Positions 1 through 7,883 of a stretch of 64,000 nt of DNA are shown here, piece by piece. How positions within the stretch are numbered: position 1 is the stretch's first letter; every line of letters starts with the position of its first letter. The notes beneath the pieces were generated by a model that worked only from the letters and a program-made list of their open reading frames with translations, was not told the DNA's origin and made no database searches. Source of the DNA: CAIYOL01 sp964494805 (GTDB lineage Bacteria > Planctomycetota > Phycisphaerae > Sedimentisphaerales > Anaerobacaceae). The DNA is taken from assembly GCA_964494805.1 (NCBI GenBank), contig CAZBST010000013.1, positions 1-64,000 of the forward strand, given 5' to 3'. The position numbers and the translations under genes are program-made.

Positions 1-135
1 CGCCGGGACAAATCTCCATTTCATCGGGTTGGGCTTTGGCGCATAGCCATCGGTAGCACCGGAGCTGCTATACGCCAGACTTAGCACCAAAACAAAAGAA
101 GTTAAAAACAGAGATTTTTTATACGTGATATTCAT
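1..135 (-). CDS. N-terminal fragment of a secreted protein (runs off the window)
   Basis: An ATG at 135-133 opens a frame that stays open for 45 codons to the window edge. The first 27 or so residues form a signal peptide: a Lys pair (YKKS) then a hydrophobic core (LFLTSFVLVLSLAYSSSGA). The following stretch ATDGYAPKPNPMKWRFVPA resembles linker segments I associate with large planctomycete surface proteins, but the fragment is too short to assign a function. It is divergent from ftsW. The start is inferred from the signal peptide; no strong ribosome site is seen. Confidence 0.6.
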   Translation of the reverse strand, partial: MNITYKKSLFLTSFVLVLSLAYSSSGATDGYAPKPNPMKWRFVPA

Positions 136-754
136 CCTTCAATTTAGCCCCCCGTTATCAATGGTTGCCTCTTGGCTACTCACCAGTAAAAACTTCCTCA
201 ACTTTTACTTATAGCGCTCTTCTGTTTAAGTAAAAAGGATTGGTCCTGTTAGAGATATGAGATAACAAGCCATCCTCCTAACAACACTATTGAATTGCGT
301 ATAGCATACTTATTGTTATAATAATCTATGTCGGCTTAATAAGGCCGTTGTTTTGCGCATAATATATCGTCATTTTGCGCATAGTACTTGCAGTAATAAT
401 AGACGCAAGCATACTAAGAGCAGATTATGTCAAAAAGTCCATATCAAGTTAGGTAATCTCCGGATTGTAGAAGTTTCAATCAAAAGCGCAGGGGGTGAAA
501 AATTGTTGAATATTTTTGAATGTTTCGGTATAGTTTTTGTAAATTTGGGAATGATTTTTGTAAATTTTTGTAGGTTTTCGAACATTTTCAACCACGTACT
601 TGCGCGTTTGGTGCTATCCCATCTTGTCTGATCACCGCATCTTACACCCGCAATATAACAATTTTTGCTGTAATCAGTCCTTGCAAGCCGAAGATAAACT
701 TTGAGAAACTCATTTAGTTTGTATAACTGATTTTACTAAATACTGTATAATTAA
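136..754. other. Intergenic region between a divergent secreted gene and ftsW
   Basis: No convincing gene is seen in these 619 bases. The stretch holds a weak hairpin (CGGCTT/AGGCCG, 332-347) followed by T-rich sequence, and a T-rich patch in which TTTTTGTAAATTT occurs twice (534-546 and 555-567), exactly 21 bp apart, a spacing of two helical turns. A perfect TATAAT lies at 746-751, just before the ftsW start; a TTGTAT sits 21 bp upstream of it, which is too far for a standard -35 element. Confidence 0.5.
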
Positions 755-1918
755 GTGCTTACAACAACAAAAAACAATTCGCTACCCGGTTCTATCGCAA
801 TGGTGGTTGTTCTTTTAATGGCTCTCGGCACGGTCTTTGTTTTCTCAGCTGGTGTTAATATTAGTCAGGACCTTGACTTACGGAGATTTTATGATTTTCC
901 TGCCCTGCGACAAATTCTCTTTTTTCCTATTGCCTGTGCGATTCTCTACGCTGTCTCTTTTTTCAATTATCGTAGTTTCACTTTAACTGCCGGCTTTTTT
1001 TACTCCCCGATTTCATATCTGTTGGTTATTAGTATAGCGCTACTCATACTCGTTTTGTTCCCTCAGTTCGGCACAGAGATAAATCAGGCTCGCCGCTGGC
1101 TCAGAATCCCAGCCGGGCCAATAACGATAAGTTTTCAGCCCTCCGAGCTGGCAAAATGGGCGCTTATCTTTTTCCTTGCTGCATTTTGCGACAAGTTCGG
1201 TGATAGTATGAAGTTGTACTGGAAAAGATTTGTTCCGCTTTGTCTGCTCATAGCCGTAGTAGTTGGATTGATAATCACCGAAGATTTCGGTACAGCAGCA
1301 TTTATATCACTTTTGAGTTTTCTGATGTTAATAATCGCCGGCGTCCGGTGGTGGCATATTCTGACCCCCGTGCCGTTCGGCATAATTGCCTTTGGTGCTG
1401 CTTTGCTCCGCTCACCCAGCCGGCTGCAGCGAATCATCGCTTTTCTAAACCCCCGGCAATTGATAGATTCGGCTAATTATCAGTCGAATCAGTCGCTGAT
1501 TGCGCTCGGCTCAGGCGGATTGTGGGGTAAAGGGCTGGGCAGAGGTATTTGCAAATACGGACATTTGCCGGAAGATACAACAGATTTTATCTTTGCTATT
1601 ATAGGCGAAGAGCTTGGCTTCGTCGGAACCTTGGCAGTAATTTTATTATTCATTATTTTTATTTGGCTGGGAATTCTGGTGGTCGTGCGATGCAGGGACC
1701 GTTTCGGACAGCTTTTAGCTGCCGGAATTGTTTTGACAATAGGTATCCAGGCGGCACTGAACATTGGCGTGGTGACGGTTGTGCTGCCGACGAAGGGTAT
1801 ACCACTGCCATTTGTAAGCGCCGGCGGAACCAGTATGCTACTGTCGGCTGTTGCGGTTGGTGTGTTGCTCAATATTGCCAAACAATCTGCCAAAGCGCCC
1901 GCAGGAGAGGATGAATGA
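755..1918 (+). CDS. ftsW: FtsW, SEDS-family peptidoglycan glycosyltransferase
   Basis: FtsW polymerises lipid II into glycan strands at the division site and is an integral membrane protein. The 387-residue sequence is multi-pass throughout and carries SEDS landmarks: ITISFQPSELAKW in the first half, then EDTTDFIFAIIGEELGF and LPTKGIPLPFVSAGGTS near the C-terminus. The predicted start is GTG at 755, with no Shine-Dalgarno sequence and a TATAAT ending only 3 bases upstream, so the message may be nearly leaderless or the true start may be slightly internal. Its stop overlaps the murG start (ATGA), so the two are coupled. In the usual dcw order this pair sits between murD and murC; here those genes are more than 50 kb away on the other strand. 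Confidence 0.95.
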   Translation: MLTTTKNNSLPGSIAMVVVLLMALGTVFVFSAGVNISQDLDLRRFYDFPALRQILFFPIACAILYAVSFFNYRSFTLTAGFFYSPISYLLVISIALLILVLFPQFGTEINQARRWLRIPAGPITISFQPSELAKWALIFFLAAFCDKFGDSMKLYWKRFVPLCLLIAVVVGLIITEDFGTAAFISLLSFLMLIIAGVRWWHILTPVPFGIIAFGAALLRSPSRLQRIIAFLNPRQLIDSANYQSNQSLIALGSGGLWGKGLGRGICKYGHLPEDTTDFIFAIIGEELGFVGTLAVILLFIIFIWLGILVVVRCRDRFGQLLAAGIVLTIGIQAALNIGVVTVVLPTKGIPLPFVSAGGTSMLLSAVAVGVLLNIAKQSAKAPAGEDE

Positions 1919-3033
1919 TGGGTGGAAAATGTTTTTTCTTTGCCAGCGGAGGTACAGGCGGACATATATATCCAGCTATTGCAATAGCAGAAAAGATAAT
2001 CAAGCTTGCGTCTGAGGCGAAAGTGCATTTTTTCTGCAGCACTCGTGACATCGATTCGCAAATCCTTTCCAAAACCGGTTTTGAATACACGAGTTTGCCA
2101 GCTCGCAGCTTTTCCATCCAGCCTGATAAACTGATTAGCTTTTACACTTCGTTTATAGATAGTTTCAGGATTTCCAAGCAGGCAATTGCTGAAAGTAAGG
2201 ATGCAGTGGTAATCGGCATCGGCGGTTTTGTATCGGTGCCGGTTTGTCTCGCTGCACATAGACTCAAAGTTCCTGTTGTGCTTGTAAATGTTGATATCGT
2301 GCCAGGACGGGCAAATAAGATAATAGCCCGCTGGGCGGATAAGATTTTCGTGCAGTTCGAAGATACCAAGCAATACTTCGCCAAAAATGCAGCTAAGGTA
2401 GATATCGTCGGCTGTCCGCTGCGAACCGGCTTCGACAATCCTCAAGCCGAAAGAGCGATAGAGCAATTGGGTCTTGATGAAAGCAAGAAGATTTTGCTTA
2501 TAACCGGGGCATCGAGCGGGTCGGAGAATATCAACCAGGCCGTTTGTTCGCTTCTGGAAAACTTGGCCAGTTTTGCAGATGATTGGCAGATGGTTCATTT
2601 GACAGGACGTGCGAATTTTGAAAATGTGCAGAAGAGATACGTCGGTGCGAGAATAAATCATAAAGTTGTGGATTATTTTGACGATATGCCGGACCTGTTG
2701 TCGGCTGCGGACTTGGTGGTCGGCAGAAGCGGGGCGGTCAGTGTGGCTGAGTACGTTGTGGCCGGTGTGCCGAGCATCTGTATTCCTTACCCGTATCATA
2801 AAGACAGGCACCAGTACCTGAACGCAGGCAAACTCGTCGATGTGGGCGCCGCGGTTATAGTGGATGATGTGCCCCAGCGAGAAGAAACAGCCCAGCGGCT
2901 GTGGGCGGAGTTGGAAGAGCTGATGAAAGACGATGCGAAGCGGAAAAAGATGGCGGAGCGCTGCAAGGCGGTTGCGAATACAAAAGCCGCTTCTAAAATC
3001 GCAGAACAACTGCTGAGAACAGACGTCAGCTGA
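1915..3033 (+). CDS. murG: MurG, UDP-GlcNAc:lipid I N-acetylglucosaminyltransferase
   Basis: MurG adds GlcNAc to lipid I to form lipid II on the inner face of the membrane. The 372-residue length fits the family. The N-terminal Gly-rich loop is SGGTGGHIYPAIAIAEKI and the C-terminal nucleotide-binding half contains VVGRSGAVSVAEYVVAGVPS followed by PYPYHKDRHQYLNA, the usual donor-binding region. The start codon overlaps the ftsW stop by 4 bases. The next gene is 572 bases downstream, so this is probably a two-gene transcript. Confidence 0.97.
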   Translation: MMGGKCFFFASGGTGGHIYPAIAIAEKIIKLASEAKVHFFCSTRDIDSQILSKTGFEYTSLPARSFSIQPDKLISFYTSFIDSFRISKQAIAESKDAVVIGIGGFVSVPVCLAAHRLKVPVVLVNVDIVPGRANKIIARWADKIFVQFEDTKQYFAKNAAKVDIVGCPLRTGFDNPQAERAIEQLGLDESKKILLITGASSGSENINQAVCSLLENLASFADDWQMVHLTGRANFENVQKRYVGARINHKVVDYFDDMPDLLSAADLVVGRSGAVSVAEYVVAGVPSICIPYPYHKDRHQYLNAGKLVDVGAAVIVDDVPQREETAQRLWAELEELMKDDAKRKKMAERCKAVANTKAASKIAEQLLRTDVS

Positions 3034-3605
3034 TTCACTAAAGATTGGCTTTGTTTTGCATATTTTTGTTTATTTTGATTGATTTTTTCCTTCCGCGCAG
3101 AAAATCAGCGGCGATAAATCCGAAGTTTTAAACGAATAATCGAATTAGCTAAACGAGATTTAAAAGATTACTGAACTTTAGCCGGATGGCATTGGTTATT
3201 CCTTTCAAGAGAGACTGTCTCTCTACAATTGGACGGACCTGCGCGGTTGATGCGAAAATTTTGAGGTTTTCAAGGATGCGGTTTTGGTTAAGTCTTTATA
3301 GCAAAAGGGATAAAAAATTTTTTAAAAAATGGATTTTAGAGGTATAACTACCTGCGCATTTGATTGATTTTTCTGCCAGAGGACAGAAGTTCAGTTCCTG
3401 GGCATCCCCAAAAATGTTCTTGACGGCGGTGGGTAAAAAGAGTAGAAATTTATTACCTTTTGCTGTGTGAAAAAGCATCGAAAGGAGGAGGCAGTGTGTG
3501 GCATTCATCATTATTGTGATGATTACGTGAAGTTTTTTACGAGAAAGTATCAGTGTGCGCGGTGCGCGCCGATAAACATAACCTATTTTTTGAGAGGGTC
3601 GACAA
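3034..3605. other. Intergenic region carrying a dispersed repeat
   Basis: No gene is supported in these 572 bases. Positions 3217-3296 match, in reverse complement, a segment at 31279-31356 (listed separately). A purine-rich AAAGGAGGAGG at 3480-3490 looks like a ribosome site, but the short frame after it has no recognisable protein character. GAGAGGG at 3593-3599 is the probable ribosome site of the gene starting at 3606. Confidence 0.5.
3217..3296 (-). repeat. Dispersed intergenic repeat, copy 1
   Basis: Read on the minus strand, this segment aligns over about 78 bases with 31279-31356 on the plus strand. Shared blocks in order are ACTTA, CCAAAA, AATTTTCGCATCAA, CGCGCAGGT and CGTCCAATT, followed by TAGA. 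Both copies lie outside genes, in opposite orientation, about 28 kb apart. No flanking target duplication or transposase is evident. Confidence 0.7.
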
Positions 3606-5483
3606 ATGAACCACACAAGAATCTTTCAAATTCTGATAATTTTCATTGCGGCAGTTCTCTGCTTTGGCCGCGCTGCGCCGGCAGGGCTGGCGGGGACGGC
3701 CTTTACATATCAGGGTCATCTCTACGACGCCAACTATGCGGCAAACGGCTTGTATGATTTTGCGTTCAAGCTGTATGATGCAGATATCGGAGGCAGTAAA
3801 GCAGGAACTGACGTCAACGTATATGATGTTGATGTAATCGACGCCTATTTTACGGTTGAGCTGGATTTCAATGACGTCAACGCATTTAACGGAGATGCCC
3901 GCTGGCTGGAAATCGGCGTTCGGGCGGGCAACCTTGACGACCCCAATGCTTACACTATGCTCAGACCTCGGCAGGAGGTAACGTCGACGCCTTATGCAAT
4001 TTATGCCAAAACGGCGGGCAGTGCTGCTGATTCTGACTGGATTATCTCAGGGGTCGATATGTACTCAGGGGTATCAGGTAATGTCGGCATCGGAACATCT
4101 ACTCCCGCCGAGAAGCTTACTGTTGCTGACGGTACTATCAAGGCCTCCAATTCTGCGGATGGGGGCAAGGCCATCTACGGCACGGCTACAAACCCATCTG
4201 TATTGAACTACGGCGGCTACTTTGAGGCTGCAGGCCTTTACGGTCGAGGTGTCTACGGTATAGCCACTTCTACAAACGATTCCGCTTTCGTCTATGGCGG
4301 CTACTTTGAGGCCCCAAGCAACGCCGGGACTAATGTGGGCGTCTACGGCAATGGAGGCTATATTGGTGTTCGCGGTGAAGGTTCATTTGGAGTTTACGGC
4401 GAAACTACAGACCTTTTTGGAACTGGTGTCCGCGGCTTTGGCGGAAGTACCGGTGTCGAGGGCGAGGGTTCGTACCGTGGTGTCTGGGGCGGAGCCGATG
4501 GTATGACTGAAGATCCCACCTATGGCGGCTACTTTATAGCCACAGGCCCCCAAGGCCGGGGTGTCTATGGCATCGCTACTTCTACCGACGACTCTGCCTT
4601 CACCTATGGCGGCTACTTTGAGGCCCCGAGCAATGCCGGATATAATGTGGGCGTCTACGGCAATGGCGGCGCGATTGGTGTCCAGGGCGAGGGCCTGTAC
4701 CGTGGAGTTTACGGTAAGACCAATAGTCCAACTGGCTATGCGGGTTACTTTGAAGGAGGACGGAATTACTTTCAAGGGAGCATCGGCATCGGCACAGACA
4801 ACCTGAGTAGTGAAACAAAGGTTCATGTTCGGACAGCGAGCGACAATTTCGGAATCCTGATTGATTCTGAGGGTACTTCGGGTTCAGAGATTGGACTGCA
4901 CACAGCAAACTCAAAATATGCAAGTCTGGTGAAAAATGCTTATTATGATTTCGGCTGGAAGAGATTTGACGCCAATTCTGGAGCTTTTTTACAGGAGATT
5001 ACACCAGCAGGCGATGTCAGATTCAGAGTTGCCGCATCAGGCGCAAATCCCATAACTTGGACTGATGTGGTGGCTATGACACAAAGCGGCAATGTCGGCA
5101 TCGGCACGACAAGTCCGGCCGGCAAATTGGATGTAAACGGCTCAATTTATCAAAGGGGCGGGTTACTGCACGCTGATTACGTTTTTGAGCCGAACTATAA
5201 ACTGGAGACCATCGAACAGCATTCGGAATTAATGTGGCAGGATAAACATTTGCCTGCGATTCCCAAAGTGCAAGTGGGTGATGACGGGCAGGAAATCATT
5301 GAAATTGGGACTCACCAAAGGGGCATCGTTGAAGAGCTGGAAAAAGCACACATATATATTGAGCAATTGAACAAGGAGAACAGGGAACTTCGGGCCAAGC
5401 TGATGGAACTAGATGCCAGAGTTAACGAGATGGAATCACTCACAAGTAAAATATCTCTAAAACACAAAGGAGGACACAAATGA
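3606..5483 (+). CDS. Secreted repeat protein with fibre-type C-terminus
   Basis: The function is not known; it looks like an exported surface or appendage protein. Residues 1-30 are a signal peptide. About 120 residues (from GTAFTYQGHLYDANY to TPYAIYAK) are nearly identical to the next gene. The middle is Gly/Tyr-rich, with two copies of a roughly 63-residue unit (GGYF, GRGVYGIATST, GGYFEAPSNAG, NVGVYGNGG) and NVGIGTxSPA motifs typical of trimeric fibre proteins. The C-terminus reads DYVFEPNYKLETIEQ, then KHLPAIP, then a coiled coil (residues about 575-615), resembling C-terminal regions of proteins annotated as tail-fibre-like in Bacteroidetes. It lacks the Ser-Lys dyad of the neighbour. Ribosome site GAGAGGG is 6 bases before the ATG; the stop overlaps the next start. 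Confidence 0.85.
   Translation: MNHTRIFQILIIFIAAVLCFGRAAPAGLAGTAFTYQGHLYDANYAANGLYDFAFKLYDADIGGSKAGTDVNVYDVDVIDAYFTVELDFNDVNAFNGDARWLEIGVRAGNLDDPNAYTMLRPRQEVTSTPYAIYAKTAGSAADSDWIISGVDMYSGVSGNVGIGTSTPAEKLTVADGTIKASNSADGGKAIYGTATNPSVLNYGGYFEAAGLYGRGVYGIATSTNDSAFVYGGYFEAPSNAGTNVGVYGNGGYIGVRGEGSFGVYGETTDLFGTGVRGFGGSTGVEGEGSYRGVWGGADGMTEDPTYGGYFIATGPQGRGVYGIATSTDDSAFTYGGYFEAPSNAGYNVGVYGNGGAIGVQGEGLYRGVYGKTNSPTGYAGYFEGGRNYFQGSIGIGTDNLSSETKVHVRTASDNFGILIDSEGTSGSEIGLHTANSKYASLVKNAYYDFGWKRFDANSGAFLQEITPAGDVRFRVAASGANPITWTDVVAMTQSGNVGIGTTSPAGKLDVNGSIYQRGGLLHADYVFEPNYKLETIEQHSELMWQDKHLPAIPKVQVGDDGQEIIEIGTHQRGIVEELEKAHIYIEQLNKENRELRAKLMELDARVNEMESLTSKISLKHKGGHK
4208..4711 (+). repeat. Two internal coding repeats of about 190 bp
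   Basis: Within the preceding gene, the segment around 4208-4398 is repeated at about 4521-4711 with modest divergence. Both encode the order GGYF, GRGVYG, ATST, AF.YGGYFEAPSNAG, NVGVYGNGG and IGV. The intervening bases encode a related but less regular Gly-rich stretch. This suggests growth of the shaft region by unit duplication. Confidence 0.8.
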
Positions 5484-7258
5484 GAAGCAGAAGAATTTTA
5501 ACAATTATGGTTTTAGGCGTAACGGTTTGTTTGACCGAAGTCAGTGAGGCGTCGTCGATGGGGACGGCTTTTACATACCAGGGTCATCTCTACGACGCCA
5601 ACTATGTGGCAAATGGCTTGTATGACTTTGCGTTCAAGCTCTATGATGCAAATGTCGGAGGCAGCAAAGTAGGAACTGATGTCAACGTAGCTGATGTGGA
5701 TGTTGTTGACGCATATTTTACGGTGGAATTGGATTTCAACGATGTCAACGCATTTAATGGGGATGCCCGCTGGCTGGAAATCGGCGTTCGGGCGGGGAAC
5801 CTTGACGACCCCAATGCTTACACCACGCTCGGTTCTCGGCAGGAGGTAACACCGACGCCTTATGCAATTTATGCACAGCGGTCAGACATTGAAGTTCCAC
5901 TGAGTTTAACAGGTTCGACGGATGTAGAATGGATTATCGGTGCTATCAACAATGGAAATGGTCCGGCTCTTGGCGGCATTAGTCTGGCCGGTTATGGCGT
6001 ACGCGGGCAGAGTACAAGCGGATACAGTGTTTTAGGTACGAATACCGGCGGAAATTATGGCTACCTCGGTGGCAGTGACTACGGAGTGTATGGCAAACAC
6101 GCCAGCAGCGACAACATCGGGTTTCTTGGCAGCAGCGACTACGGTGTTTATGGCCAACACGCCGGCAGCGGCAACACCGGATTTCTCGGAGGCAGCACTT
6201 GCGGCGCCTATGGCTACAGCAGCGGCAATTACGGTCTACTCGGCACCAGCAGCTATGGTGTGTACGGCAACAGCAGCAGCGACACCAACTACGCCGGATA
6301 CTTTAGTGGTAGAGGTTATTTTAGTGGCAATGTTGGTATCGGGACTACGAGTCCGGCTGAGATGCTGCATATCTACAAGTCTTCCGGAAGTCTTGGCCTG
6401 CGAGTGTCAAGCGATTCCTCAAGCTATCAGTATATGAATTTCGGGGCCACGAATGGTTATTCAATCGGGAGAGCTCCTGATGACAAGCTCTTTATCAACA
6501 GGGATGAACCTCTCGGTTCCGGAGCACTGCGAGTTTTGACGGTTCAACCAAACGGCTTTGTCGGCATAGGCACTGCAACTCCTGGTGAAGAGCTCACTGT
6601 GGAGGGCACCATCAAGGCTAATGCCGAATACAAGGCGGTGGAGGGCTATGCCAGTAATACCGTTGGGACAACAACTTACGGCGGCTACTTTGTGGCCGAC
6701 GGCAATGGATTAGGTGTCTTCGCGCATTCCAGCGGAACCTCGGGCTGGGGCGTGCAAGGCTGGACGTCCGGCAGCGAAGGATATGGCGTCTATGGCTATG
6801 ACAGCAACAGCGACGGAGGAGTAGGTGTATATGGCCATGCTGGCGGCTACTACGGATTAGGCGTCGCCGCCGACGGACACGCTTGGGATTTTATGGCCAT
6901 GGGTCCCGGCGATGACTACGGCTCTTTTTCATCTATCCGCTGGAAGAAGAACATTCAGCCTATCGATAATCCCCTCGATAAGGTTCTTCAGTTGCGGGGT
7001 GTTTATTTTGACTGGGACGAAGGGCACGGTGGAGAGCACGATGTAGGGATGATAGCTGAGGAGGTTGGCCAAGTCCTGCCGGAGATAGTACAATACGAGG
7101 AAGACGGCATATATACCATTGGTATGGACTACAGCAAGATGGCACCGCTTCTTGTTGAGGCGATAAAGGCGCTGAAGATAGAAAATGACGAGCTCAAGAG
7201 ACGGCTGGAAGTTTTGGAAGCGGCCATTGGTAAAAGTGAAGAAGGAGACAAAAAATGA
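5480..7258 (+). CDS. Secreted repeat protein with S74-type intramolecular chaperone domain
   Basis: This is a paralogue of the upstream gene: signal peptide (residues 1-25), the same roughly 120-residue N-terminal module, then a Gly/Tyr/Ser-rich shaft with repeated YGVYG motifs (residues about 170-270). It ends in a peptidase S74/chaperone-of-endosialidase domain: SSIRWKKNIQPIDNPLDKV, then GMIAEEVGQVLPEIV, then YSKMAPLLVEAIKAL and a coiled coil. In this family a Ser and a Lys five residues later drive self-cleavage after trimer folding; the pattern fits S484 and K489. S74 domains are known from phage tail fibres and some bacterial and eukaryotic proteins. No phage genes flank it, so a cell-surface trimeric fibre is inferred. 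It overlaps both neighbours by 4 bases. Confidence 0.88.
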   Translation: MRSRRILTIMVLGVTVCLTEVSEASSMGTAFTYQGHLYDANYVANGLYDFAFKLYDANVGGSKVGTDVNVADVDVVDAYFTVELDFNDVNAFNGDARWLEIGVRAGNLDDPNAYTTLGSRQEVTPTPYAIYAQRSDIEVPLSLTGSTDVEWIIGAINNGNGPALGGISLAGYGVRGQSTSGYSVLGTNTGGNYGYLGGSDYGVYGKHASSDNIGFLGSSDYGVYGQHAGSGNTGFLGGSTCGAYGYSSGNYGLLGTSSYGVYGNSSSDTNYAGYFSGRGYFSGNVGIGTTSPAEMLHIYKSSGSLGLRVSSDSSSYQYMNFGATNGYSIGRAPDDKLFINRDEPLGSGALRVLTVQPNGFVGIGTATPGEELTVEGTIKANAEYKAVEGYASNTVGTTTYGGYFVADGNGLGVFAHSSGTSGWGVQGWTSGSEGYGVYGYDSNSDGGVGVYGHAGGYYGLGVAADGHAWDFMAMGPGDDYGSFSSIRWKKNIQPIDNPLDKVLQLRGVYFDWDEGHGGEHDVGMIAEEVGQVLPEIVQYEEDGIYTIGMDYSKMAPLLVEAIKALKIENDELKRRLEVLEAAIGKSEEGDKK

Positions 7259-7647
7259 AGAGCAACGGCTATGAAAGTGTAATATGTTTGTCTGTAATGG
7301 TTTTCGCGTCAGTTGCCATCGGCGATTACCAGATTAGCCGGCACACGATAGACGGCGGCGGTGGTGTGAGCAGCGGCGGTCAATATATAGTTCGCGGGAC
7401 GACAGGTCAGGCGGATGCGGGTGTGATCAGCGGTGGAGATTATGAACTGCTTGGCGGATTCTGGTCGGGTGTTCCTGTTTGTATAGTTGATTTTCACCAC
7501 TATGCCAAGTTCGCAGAATACTGGCTTGAAAGCGGAAGTGACTTGCCTGCCGATTTGTATGAGGATAATGCCGTCGACTTTTTCGATCTAAAATTGTTTG
7601 TCGATGAATGGCTGTATTATTGTCCGTATGACTGGCCGTTGAGATAA
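7255..7647 (+). CDS. Small secreted protein with dockerin-like C-terminus
   Basis: Residues 1-23 are a signal peptide (VICLSVMVFASVAIGD). Next comes a Gly-rich module (TIDGGGGVSSGGQYIVRG, ISGGDYELLGGFW) and a C-terminal segment with two short acidic helices (FHHYAKFAEYWL and VDFFDLKLFVDEWL), a degenerate dockerin-like arrangement common at the ends of secreted planctomycete proteins. The 130-residue length leaves no room for an enzyme. The ATGA overlap with the S74-domain gene makes it the third member of a coupled trio, so it may anchor or cap the fibres; that role is inference. Confidence 0.8.
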   Translation: MKSNGYESVICLSVMVFASVAIGDYQISRHTIDGGGGVSSGGQYIVRGTTGQADAGVISGGDYELLGGFWSGVPVCIVDFHHYAKFAEYWLESGSDLPADLYEDNAVDFFDLKLFVDEWLYYCPYDWPLR

Positions 7648-7651
7648 AAGC

Positions 7652-7705
7652 AGAGGTTTTTAGATGCGGGTTTACCAGCGGCGGCCTTCCGCCGCAAAGC
7701 AGAGA
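7652..7705. repeat. GC hairpin with flanking short direct repeat
   Basis: A 7-bp perfect stem GCGGCGG/CCGCCGC with loop CCTT lies at 7678-7695, flanked by CAGAG on each side (7651-7655 and about 7700-7704). There is no T-tract after the stem in the direction of the upstream genes, so it does not look like a standard terminator; a mobile palindromic repeat is an alternative. Confidence 0.45.
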
Positions 7706-7883
7706 ACAGGTAACAACAGTAGAGCAGTAGAAGAACTGGGTCTCCGACAGAGAAGCAAGTGAGCAGCAATCGGGGATATTCGCTGCGCTACGAAAGGCGT
7801 GAATGGTGGGTAATTTTCTTGACTTCCGGGGCATATTTTTGGATAGTAGATAAAACTAAGCACTTTCAGGAGAATAGATAAAA

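Noticed and set aside
353..631. A 92-codon plus-strand frame before ftsW
   Set aside because: No ribosome site, Cys/Phe/Val-rich low-complexity sequence and a T-rich direct repeat inside it; more likely non-coding.
1489..3009. A 506-codon open frame on the minus strand opposite ftsW and murG
   Set aside because: It is antisense to two certain genes, has atypical Cys/His/Arg-rich composition and no recognisable domain; it results from the codon use of the real genes.
3606..7258. Prophage tail fibre locus
   Set aside because: Signal peptides on both fibre-like proteins and the absence of any capsid, terminase, integrase or baseplate gene nearby argue against a prophage.
7678..7695. Rho-independent terminator after the fibre trio
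   Set aside because: The hairpin is strong but lacks a following T-tract on the transcribed strand; listed as a repeat instead.
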